Part shown: positions 11,545 through 24,294 of the stretch, piece after piece | Layout: each line of letters begins with the position of its first letter | Numbering within the stretch: the first letter of the stretch is position 1 | Assembly: GCA_035222895.1 (NCBI GenBank) | Contig: JAVYIG010002738.1 | Coordinates: forward strand, 166,504-230,503 | Direction: 5' to 3' | DNA: 64,000 nucleotides | DNA from: Strongylocentrotus droebachiensis | Lineage: Eukaryota; Echinodermata; Echinoidea; Camarodonta; Strongylocentrotidae | Notes under the pieces: generated by a model | The model's input: only the letters and a program-made list of their open reading frames with translations | Database searches by the model: none | What the model was told of the DNA's origin: nothing | Made by a program: the position numbers and the translations under genes

Positions 11545-12377
11545 CAAATATCCATTCACATTACCTCACACACACATATCTCTACACTATGTTACTAAAT
11601 ACAAAAGTGAAAGCACAACAGCTCCTATTTGATTTTAAATATACAAAATTAAAGAAAGCATTTCCGCAGTGTTGGTTGAATAGATTGAGCTATGATTTTG
11701 AACAAGAATGTAATATTTCGAATATTATAGAAATAGAAACAGCGGATAAAGTGAATGTTTTTGTAATGAAAGTGAAAGATTACTATCGTTTGTTAATACT
11801 TAAACATTCAAGAGAACCAAATATCATTTACTTTTGGAATTCCTTTTTAGATTTGGTTATTGACTTTGTTTGGAAGGATGTATTTTTGTTTAAATTAAAG
11901 CAAATTCGTAATAATAGAGTTAAACAATTTAATTTCAAGATGATTCATAGGTTTATTGCCTAAAAATAAAACTAATATGAATGGCAAATTGTTAAAAACA
12001 ATTTATGCAACTCTTGTGGACAAGTTGACTCAACTTTTCATTTTATGTTATATTGCAAGGATGTGACTTTGTTTTGGAAAATAATATGTAATTTGATATT
12101 TATTCTATTCCAAAAAGAAATACAAATAGACAAAAAGATAATAGTTGTAGGTAAGGATATTGGAAACAAGAAATATTCACTTCTGAATATTATTTTAAAT
12201 TATGCTCAACAATATGCAATTCATAAATGTTACGTTAAGAATATTGTTCATATTTCTGTTTACTACCCACATGCTTTGTTTTTTTAATTCAAGTCGTTGC
12301 TAAGATTATTTTTAAGATATGAATGTGTTAGCAAAGAAAATAATGCTAAGCTGGAAGAATTGTTGAATATACTTTAA
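11545..12377 (+). pseudogene. L1/Tx1-like LINE, C-terminal ORF2 remnant
   Basis: Three frame segments read as one protein tail. The first ends with FWNSFLDLV...KQIRNNRVKQFNFKMIHR (to ~11960), the hydrophobic and basic block seen before the final zinc-finger region of L1/Tx1 ORF2. The second (12075-12285) has FWKIICNL...NIILNYAQQYAIHKC, the usual penultimate block. The third, beginning near 12288, gives FKSLLRLFLRYECVSK and ends at TAA 12375-12377. Stops and frame changes separate them, so it is inactive. It lies in the part of duplication copy 1 that is missing from copy 2. Confidence 0.65.
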
Positions 12378-13650
12378 TTTTTAGCCTATGTTATGTTTCA
12401 CTCATTCATTGAGTTATTAATGTAAATATGTATTGCTATTATGGAAATAAAAACCTCTCTTGAGGATAAGAGAACAAAATTAATACTATAAAGTGAAAAG
12501 AAAAAATTACATTGATTCCACAATTTCATACATCATTTTGGGATTCTAAAATCCCAAACAAAACAACAACAAAAAATGCATGTAGTTCATCTCACTTGAG
12601 ACCTCTTTACAGTTACTATAAACAAATGTTGAATATCACATTAAATAATTATAAAAATGTTGTCCTTTTTCAAACACTAGTCGGGATCTAAACAGTAATT
12701 CCATAAAATGTATACAGGTAAATTGTCAGCATGATTTAAAGAATTGGAAAACTAAACAAAGCACTTGGATTCACATATTGAATTCTACTTTCAGGTTTTC
12801 ATACAGGTGGAAAATGGAACATCACAACAAAAAATAATTCCTTAACTTTATAACTTGTATTAGTGTCATATATGGAATAAAATATAATTTTGTTTCTCTC
12901 ACATTGAGTAGACAATATCTTGCATTTAGATTTCATGCCAACCAATAAATATGTAAAAATATATGATGAGTGGTGGAGTTGTTAATGTGCTAGGAAGTCT
13001 AGTTTTGTCTTCACTGCTTCTAGGCTTTGGAGGCTTGCATTTCTTAACAGTCTATTAGGGACAAAGATGAAAATAGTTTGGAAAATGAAATGGTTAATTC
13101 TCCTAAAATTCACAGATTTCACTAATCATTGTCCTTAAAAAGAAACAGCCATTATATTGGCATTTCTATAGTAATTGAGGTTATATTTTTATTTCAGATA
13201 GATTTTGAAATATAAACAATGATGTTCATTTATGTGCAAACGGACAACATAAACCTGCATACTACTTGATATTCATAAAAGACATATTTCTTTTTTTTAA
13301 TGTTCTGTTCCCTTGAGGGAAAAGCAATCCAAGCAACAATTTCTGAATTGTAGCGATAATCGTTCGCCTTTGCTGTTCTTCAATAATACTTGACAAGCAG
13401 TATTAATTAATTTTTCAATGACCCATGATAAATTCGTTTAACAGTTGATCCCCTTGGTTGATTCTTTTGTTCGGATTATTTGGCGGCGAGAGATAGACGT
13501 GAACGGTCTCACGCTTAACGACGTTGTATTATTATTCTTATTTGTTCATCGTCTCTCTACGATGGCATGCTCTTTGAATCAAAAACAGCTTTTATTGTTA
13601 GGCTTCCTGAAAGAAATTTCAATTGTTGTTAAGAAATTTCTGGTTGCACT
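12378..13650. other. Unassigned; begins with probable LINE 3' UTR
   Basis: The first ~100 bp, ending in GGAAATAAAAACC (about 12440-12452), is probably the 3' UTR of the preceding LINE. Beyond that the sequence is AT-rich with no recognised feature. Confidence 0.35.
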
Positions 13651-13663
13651 CTGTACATTATGA

Positions 13664-13706
13664 TGATGTGTTTGATCTAGTTTGTAATAACAAGATCAAA
13701 CACATG
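13664..13706. repeat. Short hairpin
   Basis: ATGTGTTTGATCT at 13666-13678 pairs with AGATCAAACACAT at 13693-13705 across a 14-base loop. It could be an inverted-repeat end of a small element. Nothing shows it is expressed. Confidence 0.5.
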
Positions 13707-13734
13707 ATGAAAATCTACTGGGTGCATGCCAATA

Positions 13735-13925
13735 GGTTCTTTACAACAATAAACATTTGCCACACTCCACCCAGCTGAAGTAAATGGATACCTGGTAGGA
13801 ATTTATTCCTTGAAATGCTAGAGTGCCGTATGGCAGCCGTGCTAAAGCCAGGGTAATAATCGGGAGCGCCAGGAGGGTCGAATCTGACTGGCATGAGCGC
13901 TATACAAGAACCCACTATTATTATC
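13735..13925 (+). mobile_element. SINE-like element with L2-type tail
   Basis: The block reads AAATGGATACCTGGTAGGA ... GCCAGGGTAATAATCGG ... and ends GAGCGCTATACAAG with an ATT-rich tail. The end is shared with L2/CR1 elements such as the one at 9045-9080, which is how L2-mobilised SINEs end. I recall similar sequences in other marine animals. No clear tRNA boxes are visible, so this may be a body-plus-tail fragment. Confidence 0.5.
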
Positions 13926-13954
13926 AGGTGGGCTGTATATCGTACAGACCACCT
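13926..13954. repeat. 12-bp palindrome
   Basis: AGGTGGGCTGTA (13926-13937) and TACAGACCACCT (13943-13954) are inverted copies with one mismatch and a 5-base spacer. This may be the end of a mobile element covering the following ~200 bp. Confidence 0.4.
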
Positions 13955-14347
13955 TATAATTTCGTTAGAATTGCCTTTATTAAATGTTTTTCTTATTTCT
14001 AACCACTTTTTTGTGAAGAAGATAACACGAAAATGGCTGAATCAAAATCCTTGAAATTTGGCACACATATGTAAAGGCATATGTACAAAGCACAATAACG
14101 TTTTCAACATTGACCTTTACTGTTTATGACTTATAGTTATGACTTATGTTTTGTGAATTGTGGCTTTCGCCCCTTTATAAATTCCCAGGCCAAACCAAGT
14201 TACACATTTTCACAGACTTAAACACGAGCAGAAGGGACTACGAAGCGACTAATCAACTATCCTATGAAAGCAGTCTTTAAACGCTAATTTTCGTAATACA
14301 GAATTCAGGGCCATTGAGTACAGAAAAATGAAAAAAATACCAAACAA
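13955..14347. other. Unassigned non-coding stretch
   Basis: No gene or repeat partner was found in the window. Confidence 0.3.
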
Positions 14348-14495
14348 AGGTATACGTCAATTTTTTTGATTTTCACGTCTTGGACGTGAAAAATGAAAAA
14401 ATTGGTTGCATAGGTATACGTCAATTTTTTTTTTCACGTCTTAGACGTAAAAATCGAAAAATTTATTGCATAGTTATACGTCAAATATTTGCGTT
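14348..14495. repeat. ~70-bp tandem repeat with internal palindrome
   Basis: Two and a bit copies of a unit starting TATACGTCAA, followed by a T-run, then TTTTCACGTCTTGGACGTGAA (itself an inverted repeat) and an A-rich part ending TTGCATAG. Unit starts are near 14351, 14413 and 14475. The TACGTCA and CACGTC cores resemble CREB/ATF-type sites, but this may be chance. Confidence 0.65.
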
Positions 14496-14514
14496 TTCGT
14501 GTCCCTTAGGAGCC

Positions 14515-14760
14515 ACCATACTGTCTGATCTGAAAAGTTTATTTTCGCTTGGCTATACTCTTTTTCGAATTATCCATCAATGATGGCGCTGTTTATTTTC
14601 CTCTGGCTCAAATATTGACCCAGTCATTTCGGTGTTTCACTTTTATTCAGAATTGCTCCTCGAATATGGTCGATAATGAGTTTCACAGCTTCATTTCGTT
14701 GGTTGTGGCCTTTCAATCGATGTTTGCAAAAATGTAGGTGTTGACCGTGAACAGGGTGCG
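14515..14760. repeat. Dispersed repeat, second copy at 35336-35560
   Basis: Collinear with 35336-35560: TCTGATCTGAAAAG, then GGCTATA, ATCAATGATG, GGCGCT and GACCGTGAACAGGGTGCGAG are shared in order. At 35336 it directly abuts the 34850-35335 repeat, whereas here the two pieces are 4 kb apart and in opposite orientation. This points to a larger element rearranged in copy 1. Confidence 0.65.
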
Positions 14761-15807
14761 AGTAGGGATTTCCTCAAATGAAATGACGGAACTCTAGTTT
14801 TCTGAATGTAACTCTCTAAATCATGGTTGTAGGCCATTACAAGTATATACATTGCGAAGGGTAGCAGATATGGAATAATATAAGCACCAGTACAAAACAA
14901 ATGGAAAAGTGTAATTTTACATCGGGAAATACATAAGAAAATATTCAATTAAGCCTACCTCTCTTACCAATCGCTGAATTTTTATGATTTTTTGTGTGTA
15001 TGTGTAAGTGTTTATACTAAAACGCATGAGTTATTTTTTCAAAAAGTTTTTTTTATCTTTCTTTATTTTTAATAATTTTTTAATTAGCCAAAGGCTTGCA
15101 AGATTACCAAATTACGTATTTATGTATCAATTACTGAGCAAATAATCATAGTTATCCCATTTCCACATCTTGTTCAAGAGATAAAACATTCATCGATCAC
15201 CACAAAAAAATCACCTTAATCCGACTGATTGTCCTTTAAAAAGTAAAGGCATTTTCCTGAAAATCATGAATTGATAAAAACAAAGAAATACAAAAGGCAC
15301 ATTTCACGCATTCACATATACACACTAACATCCAGTATGAAGATTGAGGCAATGCCTTTTACCTGTGCCTATATAGACTATCCCTAGAGAGGGCAGCATG
15401 TCACAAATGGAAAGCTTAGCCATTGCGTTATCCTTTCATACCAAATCCATGAAAATATTTTGACAAATAAACCGGTAGTGATATTTGAAAGAAAGTTTGG
15501 CAAAAAGAATCGGAAAGTTCATTAGAGGTCATTAAAGGTCATTAAAGGTCATTAAAAACAATAGAAAAGTTAAATTTAATATTTAATTTAAAGCCTTTGC
15601 GATTTGAATTTCAGTCCCGAATTTTTGATTTTTAATCTTTCAAGACTGCTTCATGATAATATATAAAAACCAACACAATTATTTTGCATCATATTTACAC
15701 ACATTTCACAACTTGAAGTCCCTATTTTGATAAAGTTTAATTTGTACATTTCCCGTCCTCCAGCCCGAACAAAAAAACAAGGCGAACATGAAATAATGTA
15801 AATTTGG
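14761..15807. other. Unassigned; contains an 11-bp tandem
   Basis: AGGTCATTAAA repeats about three times at 15524-15556. A GGCGAACATGAA stretch near 15780 recurs near 35616, extending the dispersed repeat above. No gene was found. Confidence 0.4.
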
Positions 15808-16429
15808 CGTTTTATGAGTCCTATATATCTCTTTTTCACAACATAATTGCTCTTTATATCACCTTGGCAAAGTTAGTTTTAACTCGCCAGCTACAATGAG
15901 TGATAGTTATCTGTGGCTTTTATAAAAAGTCATCAGAGCGTGCAGATGATCTTCTTTCACCAAAAATTATGTTAGCTCATTTTTTTTTTCAATCTTGAAA
16001 ACAACTTTTCCTCTCTCGTATATATTTATTACAATCCATTTAATAATGATCCATCGTTGAGAGTAATCACAAATACCTTTTTCATGTTTATTAATACTGA
16101 ATTTGTAAAAGTTTAATTCGTATTTTCCCATTCTCATTTGTTCTCTGCTACGCTATAAGACAGATCACTTAATGATATAATATAGTCCCCTTAATCTTAT
16201 AATCGCTTTCTTCACTAACTTTTCACTAATCCACTATTTTTCGACTTTCCCAAAACTCAACCTTCTCTTTGAGACCGAATGCAACTTGATAGCCCAACGA
16301 TCGCAAATAAAGTGTCTGTGAGGTAGACTAAGACGCCTATAGCGTGCGGAATTCCCTAGTTTTCTGGGAATACATGCCCGTCGTCTGAAATTATTATGAC
16401 TAACAGGGCCGGGTTCCTCCGTCATTTAA
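15808..16429. repeat. Block B of the segmental duplication, copy 1
   Basis: Matches 29371-29882 and 32475-32567. At 16328-16330 (CTA) this copy is uninterrupted, whereas the other copy carries the 2.6-kb element 29883-32471. It is therefore the pre-insertion site for that element. No coding content was seen. Confidence 0.8.
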
Positions 16430-17850
16430 AGATAAAGACCAGTTCTGGTCTTGCGATTGCATTGTGAAAGAAACGTTGTGGAATCGATCAGAAAAGGTTG
16501 ATCATCTTGCATTTAAGTATTGGTGTGTACTGCAAGGTGCTGGAATCATTAAAATGATAAGAAATTTGGCATAGTCTTGGTAAAGTTACAAGCACTGTAC
16601 ACATGAAGATGTATATGGGACTACGCTCCACGTGCGCGATGTCTATCCGGTTCGGAAAGATATAATAATTTACCGAATATATTAATTAGTAGGCAGTTTC
16701 CCGGAAAAATTTGAATCATCACGTATTAGTCAAAACCAGGGGTTTCGATTTGTATCCGTGGTTGGGGCCAAAATATTTTCGGAAATTGATCAAAGCAACC
16801 AAGAGGTAGAAGCGTGTGGTAGGTTGCACCCCCTCTCTTTCAAGTCACCATAAATAAAGATAACATTTCAGAGAATATAAGAGTGGTAATAAAAATTAAT
16901 AACATGCTTAATGTTAGTCCTGACTCTTTCCTGCAGTGTAGGCCTACTAGACGGATATCACCTATTTTTAAACGAAATTTAGACATTACCAAAAAAAAAA
17001 TCCAATGGTGAGGGATATCAACTTGTGAGAGTATTATGTGACCAGTGGGCAAATGCATCAATAAGCAGCCAGGAAAGGTTCATGTGGACGGAAAATTCTT
17101 TATTTCCTGGTGATAGAAACATACATTTTATGAATATTGATGTCTCCAAACAACATTCATCATGAAAAACCCATTCAAATATTCTGTGTAAGGAGATCTC
17201 AAAAAAACATAGTTCTCATTAGTAAATGAAAAATATATTGCTTTTGGTTCTTCACTTGACTCTCTTCCTTCTTTAATTAAACCAACTGAATCCTCTCTGC
17301 GGGAAACTCAATTCAATGAAACAGAATATCACTGATGCAAAATTTGGTTCTCAAAATGACAGAGAATGTCCACTCCTGATCGCATACAAACTGTATGTTT
17401 CTTAAAAACATAATATAAAACTTACGTTCCAACTACCAAACAACAAACTTCCATTATCTCATTCTTCACCCAGATATACTTATCATAATACCAGATACGC
17501 TCTAAAATATAAGCATAATATTCCCCTAAGGCCCTGACCAGGGCACTATTATTTTCTTCAAAAACTATAACCAGTCTTAGAAGGTGCATTATTATTGGAC
17601 GGGTGTTATAAACAGAACTTCAAACTTAATAATATTCTAACCTGCAAAATCACCTTAACTATCTCATGCCTGTTACGTTTGAATACAATACATACGCCTA
17701 CATCAGCTTTTCAATAAAACAACAATAACTTGTGACATAATAATCTTTCTCCAAAATATCGAAATGGAGTATTCTGTTATATTGCTTGTTTATGTACATA
17801 CAAAGAGCTTATTTTCAAGAGGCACTAGAACCATGTTTGAACCTTTACCT
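16430..17850. mobile_element. Non-autonomous TTAA-type DNA transposon (1.42 kb)
   Basis: Flanked by TTAA at 16426-16429 and 17851-17854. The empty site in duplication copy 2 has one TTAA (32564-32567) with matching flanks. The ends form loose inverted repeats, AGATAAAGACCAGTTCTGG and, on the other strand, AGGTAAAGGTTCAAACATGG. The first ~200 bp match the interior of the elements at 23746-24111 and 53472-53847 in inverted orientation. No reading frame long enough for a transposase exists. A TTAA target fits piggyBac or Kolobok superfamilies; I cannot choose. Confidence 0.8.
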
Positions 17851-18020
17851 TTAAGAATAATTTTGATATTACAGCCAAGGCAAAGTCTGACTAAGTTCAC
17901 TTCTTTTGTCTCCTCTTTTAAAGGGGATGAACAGCTTGTAAATCTCCGATTTCACAATTTGTGGTGACCCTCAGGGTAACCAGGACACCCTCTCTCAGGC
18001 CTTCTAGGATAGTGGAGATA

Positions 18021-18216
18021 CTCTCTCCAAAAAAAGCGAGTGATCACTGACGTCACTCCTCTGGAGAGTGAAAATATCGTGAACATTAACTCTTTTTCTT
18101 CTTAGAGAACACTCTGAAATCAATCGATATTCAATCCTAAACAAGTCATCCCTGACTTCGCTCCCAAGAAAGTGAAAAAAGAGTGAAAATTCACTCCTTT
18201 TTTTAGAGAGACAGAG
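18021..18216. mobile_element. 196-bp TA-target MITE
   Basis: Absent from copy 2, where GAGATAGGTATG is continuous at 32727-32738. Here TA occurs at both edges (18019-18020 and 18217-18218). Ends read CTCTCTCCAAAAAAAGCGAG and, on the other strand, CTCTGTCTCTCTAAAAAAAG then GAGTGA. A TA target and terminal repeats without a gene fit a Tc1/mariner-type MITE. Confidence 0.8.
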
Positions 18217-18250
18217 TAGGTATGCCGAAAGATAGGCCTAACAAATGGCA

Positions 18251-19577
18251 AGACATATACAAGATCAAAAAAAGCAATACAAGACAAGATTAGCAGTGTT
18301 ATAGAGCGTTTTTAGGAAAATAAGTATTTTGTACACAAATGTATGCAAAATGTCAATTTATGTTACAATTTTGGCCCAACATATTATGACTACTAAATGT
18401 TGTGTGTCCTCGCAAAGGATTGCCCAATTTGCAAACCGTTTGGTTTGGCTTGGTCTCAAAAGTTGCTAGACACTTAAAAAGACAAAGAAACGAAAAGGCA
18501 AGTCGCGATCTGAAGCAGGTTCGCGGCAGTCGTGGATTTTAGTGCGGGGATTGGAGGTCAAAATGCCCCTCAGTTAGAAAAGATTCAAAGGCTGTTTGTT
18601 TGTGAGTGTTCGTTTTGCGTGACTGCTAAAGCATGTGTATGTTACTATGGTAATCAACTAGGGGACCTACGTCATTAAGTCATAACTGAAAGTAATGAGG
18701 ATTAATGCCCCACAAAAGGGCACTCATATAGCTGATCGACACGGTTATGATCCTGGGGGCTCACAGTAACGAGGCCATTGCGTAGCCAATTAATCATGAC
18801 TGTACGCATCGGGGACGAGGGTACGTCGCCGCCCCACAAATACAAAAAAAAAAAAAAATGCAATAAATGATCAATTATTCATTGCATTTTGCCCCGACCC
18901 CTAACATCAAGAATCCTCTATGTGGGCATGCCTTGAACCATTATGCATGGCCCTACAGGGGAATTTGTCCTGTTGGGGACCGGGGGAAAATGCAATGAAT
19001 AATTCCCCCTCCCTCTTTTCGCCGGCTCGATCCGCCCCTGATAACCGCCCCCATCTTCACACGTTGAATAGTAGAAACCATCCGAGTACCAGGATAATAT
19101 ACACATCTGGACGAGAACCCTTTGTTGTTTGAAGGCTAGCAATCTTTTGTGCGTTAATGTGGGAAGAAACACATAGCAAGAAAATAAAAATAACAACGAA
19201 GCAAACCACACGTGTTTTTTCATTGTCGCTTACAAAAGTGAGTACACATATTGGTGTGTGTCCACATTTCAATCAAAATTTCTTCACGAAATTGCACTTT
19301 GATAACAAAAAACACATACAGAAACACGTTTAAAGGCACTATTACCTTTTCCATCAAGACTCAAGGAAAAAAGATAGATTCATGCGAATTTATCTAGAAA
19401 ATGAAAATTTAAATTAATAGTGCGGGGACGAGGGGGGGGGGTCAATATGTTCCTCAGTCAGAATAAAGTCAAAGACTATCTGAGGGGCTTTATATTTGTG
19501 AGCTCATTTTCCATGGACCTTTATTTACCCTGAGCTGTCAACAAAACAGTAATGCACTGGCATTTTACGTGTATGCC
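18251..19577. other. Spacer between duplicated units
   Basis: This stretch has no match in the second unit. It contains a palindrome around TGATCA at 18855-18890 (AAAATGCAAT arms), a further ATGCAATGAATAATTCCCC near 18989, and two related GTGCGGGGA...CCTCAG blocks at about 18540-18600 and 19420-19470. No gene was recognised. Confidence 0.4.
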
Positions 19578-20659
19578 TATATTTCATTTGAAAAATTCAA
19601 ACGATAACACAGAAAATATTTTGAAATGCATAATCAGAACTTGAGATTGTATTTCATTGGTAGATTAGGATAGAAATGATCCGAAGGGATAGTATTTAAA
19701 TATTATTTCAGTTTGAATTCAATTTGTTCAAAACATAATTTATCAGGTGTTATGGTAAGGATTGCTAACAAACATGACAAACTATATTCTTGAACTCGAA
19801 TCGTATAGCGCGCAACTTCCGAGTTATTTCTGTTAAAATGTTTTGAGCTTGCTACCAAATGGAGCTTAGCAGCTGTTTAACCATAGTATTCTTGCCGCTC
19901 TGTTTAATCATTGTCTACCAAAAAAACTCAAAGATTTCAAGTATAAAACATTATTATCGCCGAGTTGTTACATTTCGACTTACTGAAATTTTCGATTCAC
20001 TATAATCAGGAGATATTTCATACGCTATCTCTCTATTTCAAGTGAAGATGTGTAAGCTGAAGATTTGTTTTCTTCTCTATCGTTAATATCAGGTGGACTA
20101 AGTATCTTGTAAACATTCAATTAATGATCAATGGTTTATTTCCATACAGACCGGTATGTTAAATGGAATGGTACCTTGTACATTATTGTGAGATTTTTTA
20201 GAGTTATCATAATATTCAATATCTAGATGGTCACTCATTACTCACTTACATCCATTTTATTAATACTTGATATGATATTTGTATATAGTTTCATTTTGAA
20301 AATTACAGTCATGTTCTGCAAGCTGCCTCTTTTGTTTTGTCTATAAACACAGTGTCACGATGGACACTCAATATTTGACGAAAGTGATGAAACAAATATC
20401 TTAACAATTATAACAAAGCATTGTACTAAAACGTTATGTTTGTGATAATGAATAACAACACAGATACATGTAGTAACTTATATTAGAACTAACTGTTGTT
20501 ATCAAGATACTCCATGGAATCATTTCACATAATAATTACAATAATACAGCTTGTATAGCAAATATGTGTCCGAGTCTTTGTAATAGTGACATAAGATATT
20601 CCCCTTTCAGGAAAAAAAATCAATGAAATCTAATGATTTTCAACCAAATATTACTAAAA

Positions 20660-20979
20660 CGTATGCACGAAATCGCGCCAAACGAGTTTTAAAATTCAAT
20701 TTTCTTTCAACTTCTGAGGGGGCCACATCAAAAGGGAAATTATCTATATCATTGACATATAAACAGAAAATCAGGGGCCCAAGTATGGACCCCTGAGGTA
20801 CTCCCGTCTTGACATTTAAAAACGAACTTGTTGCTCCTATACAATTGAGACACATTGTTGCCTTTCTTTCAAATACATTATAAACCATTATAACTCAGAG
20901 TCTTTCATACTATAAATATACATTTTATCGAGGATTGAATCAATTGGAATGACATCAACGCTTTTTGTAGGTCTACAAA
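20660..20979 (-). pseudogene. LINE reverse transcriptase fragment, duplicated copy
   Basis: Same frameshifted RT palm remnant as at 1606-1926, with the GVPQGSILGPL block near 20770-20805. One visible difference is a GGTACTCCC/GGGACTCCC change in the codons before that motif. It is a passive passenger of the duplication. Confidence 0.8.
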
Positions 20980-21092
20980 TAGACAAACATGGGCGATTTT
21001 CATCCATTTTCATTATGGAAATTCACCATTCCTTGTTTCTCCTGTACCTATATTTTGATAATATTTATCACAATTATTGTTTTCTGCAGATG

Positions 21093-21335
21093 TAATAATA
21101 ATATAATATTAATGTTTTATTTACCCAGGGTAGCCACTTCAGTTATGAAACTGCTCTTCCAGCGGGCCCTGCATAACATAATATGTTATTACTACCCTTC
21201 TCCAATCTAATATGCTGAGCGCCTAGCTAGAAGGCAGAAGGTCCCATTGTTATAAGTCTTTGGTATGACTCGGCCGGGGATCGAACCCACGACCTCCCGT
21301 TCATGAGGCGGGCGCTCTAACCACTGAGCCACAAT
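21093..21335 (-). mobile_element. tRNA-derived SINE, duplicated copy
   Basis: Near-identical to 2041-2283, including the tRNA-Met-like head (21262-21335), the body and the CTGGGTAAATAAA tail. Sharing of the exact insertion shows that the SINE predates the duplication. Confidence 0.8.
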
Positions 21336-21683
21336 GTAGATGACTCATCATTTGCATTACTAGCTTTATCACAAAATGGGAGTATCTGTAACAAACATTT
21401 ACGACATTGCCAATCTACAAAATCCTGGAATGGATCGTTTTATTTACATAATGGGATTCGGTCACACTTAATGTGAACCCATTCCCTATACTTTGTATGC
21501 AAGAGCTTTTTGGTTTCGTTTTACTGGCTTACTACAACAAACACATGGATACTTAATATTTATTAATACGTATTATTATTACACTCCCACTTTCTTCCTT
21601 CATTTCTGCTGTAATTATCAAATTATGCAAAATTTAATTGTTAATTTCGTGTTATTCTATTATGCATAAATATTAGCTTATGT

Positions 21684-21830
21684 ATATCAATCAAATATTA
21701 CTAAAAAGTATGCACCAAATCGCGCCAAACGAGTTTTAAAATTCAATTTTCTTTCAACTTCTGAGGGGGCCACATTAAAAGGTAAATTATCTATATCATT
21801 GACATATAAACAGAAAATCAGATAATAATA
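21684..21830 (-). pseudogene. Extra patch of the same RT fragment
   Basis: About 135 bp nearly identical to 20635-20780 (from CAAATATTACTAAAA through CAGAAAATCAG) inserted ~1 kb away in the same orientation. It replaces about 310 bp found in copy 1 (2628-2940). It lacks RT ends and target duplication, so it is better explained by a copying/repair event than by retrotransposition. Confidence 0.7.
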
Positions 21831-23745
21831 GATAGATAATAATTGAAAAAAGGAAATGAATAAGTAAACTGTAACATATCTCTTTTCACTTTACTTTTAT
21901 TAGGTGCGCGGCGTTTACAAATAATTTGAACTGTTCATCTCACAGCCGACAAACCAAAAATTTCTCGAAAAGTGATTTTGTTTCAATTATCGGATCAACT
22001 CAATTCAAGTTCGAGTTTAATTTAAAATATATTCAATTAAATAGTAATTCAATTCAACAGCTGTTTTCGGCGTCGGGAAAATAACGTAGAGCCAATATTG
22101 GGTGGCGGACATTTTAAAATCGGGCCAACGTCAGAATTATTTTGATGTTGGCCCAATTTCAAAATAATGATGTTGAACCAATGTCAGAATATACTGTTAG
22201 CCCAACGTAATTTCCCGTCGTGGGGCCCTCAAGATCGAGACAACGTCAGAATTTAGTGTTGGCCCGATACATCAAGGTTTATTGGCCAAACGTTGGCCCT
22301 TGTCCATGTCTTATGTCGTATTGCTAGCTGGGAGTGAGGTTTGTATCATCTTAACACAGACACATAACGACACACCCACATACGCACACCCACTCACACA
22401 CGCACAGTTTTAGTTAGTTTAATACATACAATCTTCATTCAAATGGTTGTTCTTCCCGCCCTGTATGCCTACACATTTACATCACCTTGGTGGAGAGTGG
22501 CAAATGTAGATTAAGTAAAGGACATAAAGTGCCACTGCGGGACTCGAACCACGAACCATGTGATCCACAGACCGGTTACGTATCCACTAGTAAGACCACT
22601 ACATTCTACAAAGTTCATTCATTGAGGGTCAATTTCGGGCAGCATTCTCATCATGCTCAAGGGACAGATCTCAACCACTTGACCCCTCTTTATACACATT
22701 TGCAAATGTGGCACGGTCAATTATCTAGTATTCATTTTACATTACATTTTTCCCTCCTCATTTAAAGAGCAACTGTTGCAGAACACCTGCAATTTAAAAG
22801 TGTTTCAAGAAGGGGAGTTGGGCCCATAACATGAACCAAATTAAGCAAAGCACGTGTAGAATATCAACGTAAGAACCTGTGACATTCCCCACCCCCACCC
22901 TCCCCTCCCCCAGAATAACAAAGACAATAAATCTCCTTAAACTGTGCCTGCTTAATAGATAAACGATGTTTCTCTCGTTTTGACTCCTTGTGTAGAGAAG
23001 GATACTGGCGATACTATTCACATGATTGTACGGCTTTGACCTAAGATTCAGCAAACGCTAATTGGCTATTGTGTTGCAAGCAAATGTTTCAAGGTTGAAA
23101 TAAAAAAAAACTGAATATATGTCTTTTCTCTTCACAGCGTATGACCAATTCTAAATCATAATGTACGAACAGATGTCGAGCTCTATTCATACTCTAGTTC
23201 GGATCGAGGGGCGAATATAATGATTTATTCGAACCCTGCATTTACTTTGAAATATGCTGTCAATTCAAGGATAACCATTTCTGCTCATGCTTCCAAACAA
23301 GGCACTAAATATATGTGGTTGACATAAAGTTTAAAGTTTAAAATTCTAATCCAGTTTATGGTTGGTAAAGTTTAGTCAAGGCACGATAGGGCCAACCCGA
23401 TCGCGACTAACATAAATAGTCGACAAGGTATTCATCAGTACAGAAATAACGGGTAGATGTTAGCTGTAAAAACTGGCCGAATATCCTCATATTCATGTGT
23501 CGAGTTGACCGAATATATGATATCTTGTTTTCATGTATATTCCTCTGCGAGGTGCCCGCATATATGATTGTATGTCTTATCTAGTGTGTGTTGATTACAA
23601 AATGAATTTGTTTCCCACATTAACAAACGAAACTTGCTTGCTCACAGAGTTTAGAACCAAATATGCCAGTACATGTGTACATGGCAAACCACGAGTGCCA
23701 TTGTGATGTAAACTGAATCATATAGTGAAGCATTTTATTACTTAA

Positions 23746-24111
23746 AGAGAAGGTTGAGTTCTGGGAAGAGGTGAAAAATAATTTGTGAGCATTACTCATT
23801 CTTATTATGCAAGTGTGGAAGAACATCAGTTAAGACATGTTCCCTGAAAAGCATGGCTCTTCAAATGCCTTCATATTCTAAATATCGGGGGGCCGGCTTT
23901 TTACGCCACGTGTTCGTGTAGTCCCATATACATCTTTCTGTGCAAGTGTTTGTAACTTTACCAAGACTTGGCCACATTTCTTATCATTTTGATGATTCCA
24001 GAACCTTGCAATACACACAAATTCTTATATGCTAGATGATCAACCTTTTCTGGTCGGTTCCACACCGTTTCTTTCACAATGCAATCGCATGACCAGAACT
24101 CAACTTCATCT
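23746..24111. mobile_element. 366-bp TTAA-type MITE
   Basis: TTAA at 23742-23745 and 24112-24115 flank it. Copy 1 has a single TTAA in identical flanks at 4706-4709. The terminal inverted repeats are AGAGAAGGTTGAGTTCTGG and AGATGAAGTTGAGTTCTGG. It shares interior with 53472-53847 and, inverted, with the left end of 16430-17850. There is no coding capacity. It either inserted after the duplication or was lost cleanly from copy 1. Confidence 0.85.
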
Positions 24112-24294
24112 TTAAAAGGATGCCGTGAATAAAAAAATTAGTGGTAAAGCATTGATCGTATAGACTAATGTGTGGTTTATACCTTCACGGAACTTTATTT
24201 ATCAATTTCTCTGAGTCTATAAGTTAATCAATATAATTCTGAGAAGATATAAAGTAAGTCACATGAATACATAACAAGGGAAACGCTCTTGGCG

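Larger units (their letters stand above)
529..18250. repeat. Segmental duplication, copy 1
   Basis: This segment is repeated at about 19578-32765. Homology runs 529-8255 with 19578-27912 (both include a galactosyltransferase gene), then resumes as 10163-10228 with 29306-29364, and 15808-18250 with 29365-32765 apart from insertions. Copy 2 lacks the equivalent of about 10230-15807. The stretch 8256-10162 in copy 1 is replaced by unrelated LINE sequence in copy 2. The spacer 18251-19577 has no counterpart in copy 2. The same order and orientation of the blocks argue for an old tandem duplication later broken by indels and transposons. Confidence 0.85.
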
